Source: Planctomycetales bacterium
GTDB lineage: Bacteria > Planctomycetota > Planctomycetia > Isosphaerales > Isosphaeraceae
Direction of reading: 5' to 3'
NCBI GenBank assembly: GCA_027449865.1
Contig: DAIDKV010000010.1
Coordinates: 1-64,000, forward strand
Length of the DNA stretch: 64,000 nt
Shown one piece after another: positions 52,532-60,624 of the stretch (position 1 is its first letter; each line of letters begins with the position of its first letter). Below the pieces are notes generated by a model. The model was not told the origin of the DNA and made no database searches. It was given only the letters and a program-made list of their open reading frames with translations. A program made the position numbers and the translations under genes.

Positions 52532-54705
52532 ATCTCGTTCGATCGATGGTACTGGGCCTGGTCCTGCTTGTCGCACTCGGGTGGACGGGATCGCTCCGCG
52601 CGGAGGGTCCGACGGTGGATCTCTCCGGATATCAGGCCGAGAGCGGAATCAGTGTTCGGCAGGACGGCGACGGGCTGGAAGTCGTCTGGCGAGCCGATCC
52701 GGCCGGGGACCGGTCGGCGCGGATCGAGCTCGACCTGCGGCCCGGCCGTGCGCTGATCCGGTCGATGGGGTTTGGCCCGTCGGCCCTGCTCCGCGACGCC
52801 GATCCCGTCACCTTCCTGACCGTCGGCACCCGGGTCGCCCCGAACGGTCGGCCGCCGGGGATGAGCGTCTTCAACACCTTCTTCGACGCCCCCTCCAAAC
52901 GGCCCTTCCAGACTTTCAAATCGGCCCTCGACCTCAAGCGGGTCCGCGTGACGAGTCAGGGTCGGCGCGCGTCGGTCGCCGTTGGCGACCTCGCGATCGG
53001 GACGTTCTCGGGCGAGTTGCAAATCACCGTTTATGACGGCTCGCCGCTGGTCCACGTCGAGTCGGTCGTCCGCACCTCGGAAGACCGTCGGGCAATCCTC
53101 TACGACACCGGCCTGGCGCTGGCCGAGCCGGGCGAAATGCGGTTCTCGTGGGTCGACACCGAGGACCGTCCCCACGACGAGACGGCCCATCCCGACTCGT
53201 CCGACCGCCCGCTGAAGGTCCGCAATCGGATGCTGATCGCCGCGCGCGAGGGCCTGGCTCTGGCCTGCTTTCCGCCGCCGCACCAGTTCTTCACGCCCCG
53301 CGACCTGACCGACAACCTCTCGACCGTCTGGTACGGCAAGGGGCACCGCGGGCTCGACGATCGCTTCGGGCTCGGTATCCGGCAATCCGAGACCGGCGGC
53401 GGGTCGTTCGTCCCCTGGTTCAATGCGCCGCCCGGCACCGATCAGCGGCTCGGCGTCTTCTATCTCCTCTCGCCCGGAGGCCCGGCCGAGGCCCGTCGCG
53501 CGGCCCTCGACTACACTCACGGCGACCGATTCCCCGACCTCCCCGGCCACCGGAAGTTCACCACGCACTGGCACATGGCGACCGCCGTCGCCGCGATGAA
53601 GGAGATCGAACGCGGAGGCCCCCGGACGACGCCCGACCTTGTCCGGATCTTCAGGTCAATGGGCGTCGATATCGTCCACCTGGCCGAGTTCCACGGCGAC
53701 GGCCACCCGAGCGACCCCGGCCCCGTCCGACTCGCCGAGATGAAGGCGATGTTCGACGAGTGCCGCCGGCTCTCCGACGACAGGCTTCTCGTCCTCCCGG
53801 GCGAGGAGGCCAACTTCCCGCTGGGTCTCTCCGACGCCGGCAAGCGGCCCGGCCACTGGGTCTACCTCTTCCCCGGGCCCGTCTACTGGACCATGAAGCG
53901 TGCCAAGGGACAGCCGTTCGAGGAACAGACCTCCACGTTCGGGAAGGTCTATCACGTCGGCGACGGCCGCGACTGGCAGGAACTGCTCGCGCTCGAGCGC
54001 GGACTCGCCTGGACGTCGCACCCGAGGATCAAGGGGTCGAGCTGGACGCCTGATCTTTTCCGTCACGAGGATTTCTATCGGGCCCCGACCTGGCTGGGCG
54101 CCGCCTGGAAGGGGATGCCGGCCGACCTCTCAAAGGACCGGCTCGGTACCCGCGCGCTCGACCTGCTCGACGACATGGCGAACTGGGGCCCGCACAAGTA
54201 CATGCCCGGCGAGGTCGACGTCTTCAAGATCGACCATACCCACGAACTTTACGGCCACATGAACATCAATTACATGCGGCTCGAAGGCGACCGCCTCCCC
54301 CGGTTCGATGAAAGCTGGAAGCCGGTGCTCGACGGCCTGCGCGGCGGACAGTTCTTCGTCACCACTGGCGAGGTGCTGATCCCCGAGTTCACCGTCCAGG
54401 GAAGGCCGAGCGGTTCGACGGTCCGGATCGAACAGGGCGATCGGGCGGAAATCCGGCTCGACCTCTCCTGGACCTTCCCGATGCGGTTCGTCGAGGTGAT
54501 CTCGGGCGACGGCTCGAAGGTCTTCCGCCATCGGGTTGAGCTGCCCAGGACCGGCTCGTTCGGCAAGCAAACGGTTCGCCTCGCCCTCAACCTCGACGGC
54601 CGGAAGTGGGTGCGCGTCGAGGCGTGGGACATCGCCACGAACGGAGCCTTCACCCAGCCGGTCTGGCTCGAGGACGCGAAGGAAGTGACGATCTCATCTC
54701 GATGA
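52528..54705 (+). CDS. Exported PHP-like metallohydrolase (CehA/McbA-type)
   Basis: A 725-residue exported protein with a signal peptide (MNLVRSMVLGLVLLVALGWTGSLRA). An N-terminal beta domain is followed by a PHP-like region starting GVDIVHLAEFHGDGHP. Metal-site candidates are FHGDGH, LPGEEANF, TSHPRIKG and the late IDHTHELYGHMNI. A C-terminal beta domain (TFPMRFVEVISGDGSKVF) resembles the one at the end of the DUF3604 protein at 45639; the two look like distant paralogs flanking the mobile island. The ATG overlaps the DUF1016 stop (ATGA) and uses GGAGGG in that gene. The 3' end overlaps the TolC-like gene antisense by 12 bases. Substrate unknown. Confidence 0.78.
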   Translation: MNLVRSMVLGLVLLVALGWTGSLRAEGPTVDLSGYQAESGISVRQDGDGLEVVWRADPAGDRSARIELDLRPGRALIRSMGFGPSALLRDADPVTFLTVGTRVAPNGRPPGMSVFNTFFDAPSKRPFQTFKSALDLKRVRVTSQGRRASVAVGDLAIGTFSGELQITVYDGSPLVHVESVVRTSEDRRAILYDTGLALAEPGEMRFSWVDTEDRPHDETAHPDSSDRPLKVRNRMLIAAREGLALACFPPPHQFFTPRDLTDNLSTVWYGKGHRGLDDRFGLGIRQSETGGGSFVPWFNAPPGTDQRLGVFYLLSPGGPAEARRAALDYTHGDRFPDLPGHRKFTTHWHMATAVAAMKEIERGGPRTTPDLVRIFRSMGVDIVHLAEFHGDGHPSDPGPVRLAEMKAMFDECRRLSDDRLLVLPGEEANFPLGLSDAGKRPGHWVYLFPGPVYWTMKRAKGQPFEEQTSTFGKVYHVGDGRDWQELLALERGLAWTSHPRIKGSSWTPDLFRHEDFYRAPTWLGAAWKGMPADLSKDRLGTRALDLLDDMANWGPHKYMPGEVDVFKIDHTHELYGHMNINYMRLEGDRLPRFDESWKPVLDGLRGGQFFVTTGEVLIPEFTVQGRPSGSTVRIEQGDRAEIRLDLSWTFPMRFVEVISGDGSKVFRHRVELPRTGSFGKQTVRLALNLDGRKWVRVEAWDIATNGAFTQPVWLEDAKEVTISSR

Positions 54706-55944
54706 GGGTACGATCGGTTTCCGGGCGTTGGGCGACTCGACAACGATCCCCTCGGAGTCCAGGAGCGTGCCCTTCGCCTCCTCGAAGGCAATCAGGGTCC
54801 GGCCGTACGAGGCTCGACACCGGGCCTCGGCCGCCTCGGCGGTTGCGTCCTCGTGGATGGCCTGGGAGTAGCGGCCAGCGAGGATCCGGCCCTCATTGTA
54901 GAAGCCTTGCTCTCGCTTCCGCTTCTCGGCCGCCGCGAGTCGAGTTCGCGAAGCCGCCCGCAAGGGCTCCTGGGCAGCCTCGATCTCCAGGAAGGCGCGC
55001 CCGAGCTGATACGTCGCCCGATCGCGAAGCCGCTGCTCCTCGTTTCGTGCCCGGATCAAAAGATACTGGGCCGACCGGGCGTTGGCGAGCGGGCCCCGGT
55101 ATTTGATCGGCAACGGGAAGGTATAGCCTCTCTGGCGGTCGAGGAAGGTCTCGGGCGTGGTCCCATCGATCGAAGTCGAGAGCGTCCCGTTCTCGACGGC
55201 TCGCAAGATCGGTGCGAGCATGAGGAGCGAGGCACCAGTCCCGGGCCGATCCAACTGGAGTCCCAGGGCGCGGAAGTCGGCGACCTCGTCGGGGCTGAGG
55301 ACGGGGAGCAACTGGTTCCGCGCCGTCAAGAGACCCAGTTCGCCGAGACGGACGATCACGGCCTGCTCGACAATCTCGGGTCGATGGGCGAGCATCGTGG
55401 CCTGGCTCGCGTCCAGGTCGGGCGTCAGCGGAGCGGCGGTCGTCGGGGTGGTTACGACGATCCCGACGTCCGACTTCGCCAGGCCAAGCTGCTCGCGGAG
55501 CGTACGTTCCGCGGTGGCAACCGTCGATTTCCGCGTCGAGAGGTCTTTCTGGATCGCCTTGAGTTGCCGCTCAGCGCCTTCCATGTCGAGCGTCCCCCGC
55601 AAGAGCAACTCGGTCTGCTCGCGATGGAGAACGGCTTCCGCGTCGCGGTCGGCCCGCTCGAAGATCGCGACCTCCTCTCGGGCCCGGGCGAGGTCTCGAT
55701 ACGCCTCCTCAACCGAGCGCACCTTGCCGAGCAAATCGGCCTGGAACCGCCAGATCGAGCCGTCCGGATTCGTCGGCCCGACCACGATCGATCCGTCATC
55801 GGCCCGGGTCACCCGTACCGCCGGATCGTGTTCGAGGGCCGTCCGGATCGCCTCGCGGATCGTCAAGGTGGCTGAGGGCGGCACGGAAGCGGCGACATCC
55901 GCGGCGATGATCGAGAAGGCCAGCAGGCTCGCCGAAAGGACCAT
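54694..55944 (-). CDS. Outer membrane efflux (TolC-like) protein
   Basis: A 416-residue protein with a signal peptide (MVLSASLLAFSIIAADVAAS). Two long, heptad-rich helical blocks are separated by a beta region: RSVEEAYRDLARAREEVAIFERADRDAEAVLHRE with RGTLDMEGAERQLKAIQKDLSTRKSTV in the first half, and NARSAQYLLIRARNEEQRLRDRATYQLGRAFLEIEAAQEPLRAAS in the second. This is the inner-coil pattern of TolC-family channels, one protomer of a trimer. No inner-membrane pump or adaptor gene adjoins it. The start at 55944 has GGAGGAG upstream and gives the signal peptide. It ends within the PHP gene's antisense by 12 bases. Confidence 0.78.
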   Translation of the reverse strand: MVLSASLLAFSIIAADVAASVPPSATLTIREAIRTALEHDPAVRVTRADDGSIVVGPTNPDGSIWRFQADLLGKVRSVEEAYRDLARAREEVAIFERADRDAEAVLHREQTELLLRGTLDMEGAERQLKAIQKDLSTRKSTVATAERTLREQLGLAKSDVGIVVTTPTTAAPLTPDLDASQATMLAHRPEIVEQAVIVRLGELGLLTARNQLLPVLSPDEVADFRALGLQLDRPGTGASLLMLAPILRAVENGTLSTSIDGTTPETFLDRQRGYTFPLPIKYRGPLANARSAQYLLIRARNEEQRLRDRATYQLGRAFLEIEAAQEPLRAASRTRLAAAEKRKREQGFYNEGRILAGRYSQAIHEDATAEAAEARCRASYGRTLIAFEEAKGTLLDSEGIVVESPNARKPIVPSSR

Positions 55945-56128
55945 GATCGACTCTCCTCCGTGACCAGGAACGCCCCACGGATGCCGGACACCTTCATAGG
56001 GACAACCGCCCCGCCGATCTTCCCGCCCCGCGAAATGCCGGTCCACAAGGGCGGTTGGCACAGCCGGTGCAGGTGAATCCCTGCGAATTTCGAGGACCAC
56101 TCGAACGAGACCAGGAGGAGGCACAATC

Positions 56129-56347
56129 ATGGTGGACGGCACCCGCCACTCGATGACCGAAGCCCTCAAGGGCCAGGCACCCGAAAGGACTTCGCCCGGC
56201 AAGCCCGAGGAATCGGGGCCACCCCATCCCACCCACAACCAGGTCGCCGAGGAAACCCGGCGGCAGCAGGAGGCGCGTCCGGCCTCACGTCCCGACCGCG
56301 ACGACCTGCTTGTCAACGCGGGACGCGGACAGCAGACGCACGGCTGA
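56129..56347 (+). CDS. Small hydrophilic protein of unknown function
   Basis: A 72-residue acidic/basic, proline-rich, probably disordered protein. Key segments are SMTEALKGQAPERTSPGKPEE, PPHPTHNQVAEETRRQQ and DDLLVNAGRGQQT. It has a strong AGGAGG 8 bases before the ATG and codon use like its neighbours, which argue that it is translated even though it is short. It is divergent from the TolC-like gene. No family is recognised with confidence; the conserved-looking NAGRGQQT end invites comparison. A role cannot be assigned. Confidence 0.6.
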   Translation: MVDGTRHSMTEALKGQAPERTSPGKPEESGPPHPTHNQVAEETRRQQEARPASRPDRDDLLVNAGRGQQTHG

Positions 56348-56653
56348 AATCCCGCCTCACTCAAAGATCCAGGCATACACCCCTCGTCCCACCCCGCCGC
56401 GGGACGAGAGAACGCGAAGCACGCCATTTCGTCGGTTCCTCTCTCTCGCCTTCGTGATGCGGACGGCGACGTCCGCACACCTCTTTTTTCTCGCCGCGAG
56501 AGCGACGACTCGCCCCTTGGTCACGCCCGACTTCTCTGGCATCATCGGGAAAACCGGTTCCCAGTACCGGGCATGACGACGCGCCAGGGATCGGGACGGA
56601 CCCGATCTCGTGCGAGGACGCGCCGAAGACCAACCGAGATCAAGGGTCCATCG

Positions 56654-58207
56654 ATGAAGATCCAGAGAGACTTCCATCCCAGGCGCGGACGCGACCGGAT
56701 CGCACTGGCGATCGTGGTCGCCGCGCTCGGCGTCGTGCCGACCGAAGCCGCGGCCGACGTGAAGGTGCCCGCGCTGTTCGGCCCGCACATGGTCCTCCAG
56801 CGCGAACAGAAGGACAGAGTCTGGGGCTGGGCCGAGCCTGGCGAGGAGATCAAGGTCACGATCGCCGACCAGTCGAAGACGGCGAAGGCCGGCGAGGACG
56901 GCTCGTGGCACGTGATGCTCGACCCGATGAAGGCTGGCGGCCCGCACACCCTGACCATCCAGGGCAAGAACACCCTCACCTTCGACGACGTCCTCGTCGG
57001 CGAGGTCTGGATCTGCTCCGGGCAGTCGAACATGGGGATGAATGTTGGCGGGTCGAAGGACGCCGACCTGGAAATCCTGGCCGCGAAGTACCCGAGAATC
57101 CGCCTGATCAGCGTCCCGAATCGAGGGACCCAGGAGCCTCAAAAGGATTTCAACGGCAAGTGGGCCCGATGCAGCCCGGAGACGATCGGAGATTTCTCGG
57201 CGGTTGGCTACTACTTCGGACGCCAGTTATACAAGACGCTCGGTGTCCCGATCGGCCTGATTGACGACGCCTGGGGCGGCTCGGCCTGCGAGGCCTGGAT
57301 CCGACGCGACCTGCTCGCCGCCGATCCCCGTTATGCCGCACTCCTTAAGCGGTGGGAGGCGATCGAGAAGGAAGTCGAGCACACCGAGAAAAAAGCCGAA
57401 AGCAAGCCCGCGGTGAAGAAGGGTCAGCGCCGGCCGCCGAGTCGCGCCCAGATGCTCTCCGGCAATGCCCGGCCTGCCAACATCTACAACGGCGTCCTCA
57501 AGCCGACCATCGGCTACGGCATCCGCGGTGTGATCTGGTATCAGGGTGAGAGCAACTCCGGCCGTGCCTACCAGTATCGCGAGCTCTTCCCGCTCATGAT
57601 CAAGAGCTGGCGCGACGAGTGGGGCCAGGGCGACTTCCCGTTCTACTGGGTCCAGCTCGCCGACTTCATGGCCGAGTCGAAGGCCCCGCAGGAGAGCGGA
57701 TGGGCCGAGCTGCGCGAGGCCCAGACCATGACGATGAGCCGGCTCCCGAAGACCGGCCAGGCGGTCATCATCGACGTCGGCGAGGGGAAGGACATCCATC
57801 CGAAGAACAAGCAGGACGTCGGCATGCGGCTCGCTCGCTGGGCCCTCGCCCGCGATTACGGAATCAACGTCGCCTACCAGAGCCCGACCTTCAAGTCGAT
57901 GGAGCGCCAGGGCGACAAGGTCATCGTGACCTTCGACCACGTCGGCCACGGCCTGCGTCCCTTCGACGTCCAGGAAGTGATCGGCTTCACCGTCGCTGGT
58001 TCTGACAAGAAGTTCGTCGAGGCCAAGGCGAAGCTCGTCGGCCGCGACAAGGTCGAGGTCCACGCCGAGGGCGTCTCCGAGCCGGTCGCCGTTCGGTACG
58101 CCTGGGCGAATAACCCCGTCTGCAACCTCTACAGCAACGAGGGACTCCCCGCGACGCCGTTCCGGACCGACGACTGGCCGGGCGTCACCATCAAGAACGA
58201 CCACTGA
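56654..58207 (+). CDS. Exported sialate O-acetylesterase-like SGNH hydrolase
   Basis: A 517-residue enzyme. A signal peptide ends near EAAADV. SGNH block I is CSGQSNM (nucleophile serine), the GESN block is VIWYQGESNSG, and the late acid/histidine pair is in KDIHPKNKQDVG. The N-terminal VLQREQKDRVWGWAEPGEEIKVTI beta domain is typical of the 9-O-acetylesterase type. A Lys/Glu-rich loop (57360-57440) is inserted. The enzyme would strip O-acetyl groups from sialic acid or other glycans, making them accessible to glycosidases. Start 56654 is chosen for the signal peptide; the frame is open 27 codons upstream. Confidence 0.9.
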   Translation: MKIQRDFHPRRGRDRIALAIVVAALGVVPTEAAADVKVPALFGPHMVLQREQKDRVWGWAEPGEEIKVTIADQSKTAKAGEDGSWHVMLDPMKAGGPHTLTIQGKNTLTFDDVLVGEVWICSGQSNMGMNVGGSKDADLEILAAKYPRIRLISVPNRGTQEPQKDFNGKWARCSPETIGDFSAVGYYFGRQLYKTLGVPIGLIDDAWGGSACEAWIRRDLLAADPRYAALLKRWEAIEKEVEHTEKKAESKPAVKKGQRRPPSRAQMLSGNARPANIYNGVLKPTIGYGIRGVIWYQGESNSGRAYQYRELFPLMIKSWRDEWGQGDFPFYWVQLADFMAESKAPQESGWAELREAQTMTMSRLPKTGQAVIIDVGEGKDIHPKNKQDVGMRLARWALARDYGINVAYQSPTFKSMERQGDKVIVTFDHVGHGLRPFDVQEVIGFTVAGSDKKFVEAKAKLVGRDKVEVHAEGVSEPVAVRYAWANNPVCNLYSNEGLPATPFRTDDWPGVTIKNDH

Positions 58208-58225
58208 GCGATCGAGAGATTGATT

Positions 58226-58255
58226 CCGAGGGGACGGAATCCTCCGTCTCCTCGG
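58226..58255. terminator. Bidirectional hairpin between convergent genes
   Basis: 13-bp stem with one G-T pair (58226-58238 and 58243-58255) and a 4-base loop, between stops at 58207 (plus) and 58262 (minus). No T tract. Confidence 0.6.
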
Positions 58256-58261
58256 CCCCGA

Positions 58262-60490
58262 TCACCTGACGATCGGCCTCCACCGAATCGAACGCAGGAG
58301 GTCCGATCGCTCGTCGGTCCACGCCGGGGAATCGGCCCCGATCCCAGGCGCATGCCAGCCAGAATCATCGGCCAGGCCGCCCAGGTCGCCGGAATCGGCC
58401 GCCATCACCGCCCAGATCGATGGCTGTTTTCCCCCCTCTCGCTCCCTGGGCTTCACATCAAGATCGGCCCGGACCCGGCACAAGAGCCCGGCGTCGAGGG
58501 CCTGACGCCCAATCATCGGTTCGAGGTCGAGGTAGCGGTTCGTGATGTTGAACGCCATCACACCCCCCTCGGCCAGTTTCGAGCGATACAGCGCGATCGC
58601 CTCGCGCGTCACCAGGTGAACCGGCAGCGCGTCGGAACTAAATGCGTCGAGGATGAGGAGGTCGTAGGCGCGATCGGGCGCTTCGCGGAGCCTCAACCGG
58701 GCATCGCCGACAACCACGTCGAGCGCCTCGGCCTGGCAATGCTTCAGGTACGTGAAGTACCGAGGATCGCGGGCGATCCGGACGATCGCCGGGTCGATCT
58801 CGTAGAACGTCCATCGCTGCCCTGGCGCGGCGTAGGCGGCCAGAGTCCCGGCGCCGAGGCCAACCACCCCCACCCTCGCCCCTCCCTTTTTGAGCCTCGG
58901 CCCGATCATCCGAAAAAGATCGCCGATCGGACCGGATCGGGTGAAGTACGTCAGCGGCTCGTAAGCGTTCGTGCTCTTGTCGAAATTGATCCGCTCCTGC
59001 CCGTGGAGCGTGCTCCCGTGAAAAAGGCGATGGAAGTTCCCGCTCTCGTCCTCGGTCACGCGGACAACACCGAAGAAGTCGCGCTCGATGTGAAGCAACC
59101 GGCCCGCCTTGCCTTGCGTGAGGCCGGTCGCCGCCAGGACCGCGGCGACCACCATCGCAAACCGCAACGGACGCTGCCTTGCCTTCACCATCGAGAGCAC
59201 GCCCAGCCCCGAGGCCAGCACCAGCGCGAGTCCACCAACGGCCGAATCGGAGAGCCCACCCACGTCGGTCACCAGCATCGCCGCAATCGCGAAGACGATC
59301 AGAGGCGGAAGCACCTCGACCCTCCATCCGCGTCGCGTCGACGGGATCACCACCCCAATCCCCAGCAGCGATCCCGCCACGATCGCCACCGGATACTCGA
59401 CGATTCGATCAAAGATCACCGGTGCGACGATCGCGTTGAAAACCCCGCCGAGCAGTCCGCCGAACGCAATCGCGACGTAATACGGCCCGAGGTCGCGGGC
59501 GTGCGGGCGTCGGCGTGCCAGAGCGCCGTGGCAGGCGACCGCCCCAGCGAAGAATGCGAGCAGGTGAAGCGGAATCCAGGCGGCATGCACAAACCCCGCG
59601 CCCATCACCAGCGTCAGCGGCAGAATGAGCATAGGTAGCGAACCGGAAGCCAGCCGGACGAATCGCGAGCCGGGCCCGGCAAACGCGACGATGAAGCTCA
59701 GCAGGTAAAGTGCCAGCGGGACAACCCAGAGCATGGGCATCGGCGTAAGGTCGGTCGTCAGATAGGCCGTCACGCCCATCAGCCAGCTCGACGGCACCAG
59801 CGCCAGGATCAGGCACCCGCCGAGGGAACGCCAGCCACCGGTCGAGGCGCCTTCGGACGAATCCGGGCGCCGGCCTCTTTCATGGAGCGCGACGACCGCG
59901 CACGCCGCGAGCAAGATCGCCTCGACGAGCAGGCCCACCCTCCAGAATCTCGTCTGTTCGCGGAGGCTTAGATTCGGCTCAATCGCGAACGGATACGCGA
60001 GCAACGCGAGCAGGCTCCCGGCGTTGCTCGCCGCGTAGAGGAAATACGGGTCGTCGGCCCTGGGATGCCGCGTCAGATGAAACCAGTGCTGGACCAGCGG
60101 GGCCACCATCGCCACCATCAGGAGTGGGACCGTGAACGCCAGCAAGAGCGTCCGGAGCAGACCCACCGCCGGGTCATCGTAGTCGGCCGGAGCGCCCGGG
60201 ACGGGCGCCATCGGCGACGCGATCCCAATCGCAAGCAATCCACCCAGGATCAGCAGATAGCCCGGCGAGGCGAGCTTCCGCTCCGCGCCCGACGGAATCA
60301 ACCCGCCACCGAGCCCGGCATAGCCAACCAGCAGGATCATCTGGAAATAGACCAGGCACGTGTTCCAGACGGCCGGCGTTCCGCCGAAAATCGGCAGAAC
60401 CAGCTTGCCAACCATCGGCTCGGCCGAGAAGAGAAGCGCCGAGGCCAGAAACGTGGCCGACGAGAACAAAAAAACGAGGGCAACGTTCAT
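58262..60490 (-). CDS. Membrane-fused spermidine synthase-like protein
   Basis: A 742-residue protein. The first ~490 residues have 11-13 hydrophobic helices, including a long N-terminal set (ALLFSAEPMVGKLVLPIFGGTPAVWNTCLVYFQ). The last ~240 are a spermidine-synthase/SAM-methyltransferase-like fold with VGVVGLGAGTLAAYAA for SAM or dcSAM binding and YDLLILDAFSSDALPVHLVTREAI, the family acidic loop. Such fused proteins are widespread in Planctomycetes; whether they make polyamines is not established, and no SAM decarboxylase is nearby. The ATG at 60490 has TGGAG upstream; 7 more codons are open. Confidence 0.85.
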   Translation of the reverse strand: MNVALVFLFSSATFLASALLFSAEPMVGKLVLPIFGGTPAVWNTCLVYFQMILLVGYAGLGGGLIPSGAERKLASPGYLLILGGLLAIGIASPMAPVPGAPADYDDPAVGLLRTLLLAFTVPLLMVAMVAPLVQHWFHLTRHPRADDPYFLYAASNAGSLLALLAYPFAIEPNLSLREQTRFWRVGLLVEAILLAACAVVALHERGRRPDSSEGASTGGWRSLGGCLILALVPSSWLMGVTAYLTTDLTPMPMLWVVPLALYLLSFIVAFAGPGSRFVRLASGSLPMLILPLTLVMGAGFVHAAWIPLHLLAFFAGAVACHGALARRRPHARDLGPYYVAIAFGGLLGGVFNAIVAPVIFDRIVEYPVAIVAGSLLGIGVVIPSTRRGWRVEVLPPLIVFAIAAMLVTDVGGLSDSAVGGLALVLASGLGVLSMVKARQRPLRFAMVVAAVLAATGLTQGKAGRLLHIERDFFGVVRVTEDESGNFHRLFHGSTLHGQERINFDKSTNAYEPLTYFTRSGPIGDLFRMIGPRLKKGGARVGVVGLGAGTLAAYAAPGQRWTFYEIDPAIVRIARDPRYFTYLKHCQAEALDVVVGDARLRLREAPDRAYDLLILDAFSSDALPVHLVTREAIALYRSKLAEGGVMAFNITNRYLDLEPMIGRQALDAGLLCRVRADLDVKPREREGGKQPSIWAVMAADSGDLGGLADDSGWHAPGIGADSPAWTDERSDLLRSIRWRPIVR

Positions 60491-60624
60491 TCGGGCCGGC
60501 TCCAGTAGCAAGGGCCGCGGTGATCCGGGGAGACGGGGCGACGGTCTCGCCGATACAATGGAGCACCCTGGAAATCGAGAGGGCCGGCAAGGGCTCGCCG
60601 GCCATCGCCTTCGACGAGAACAGG

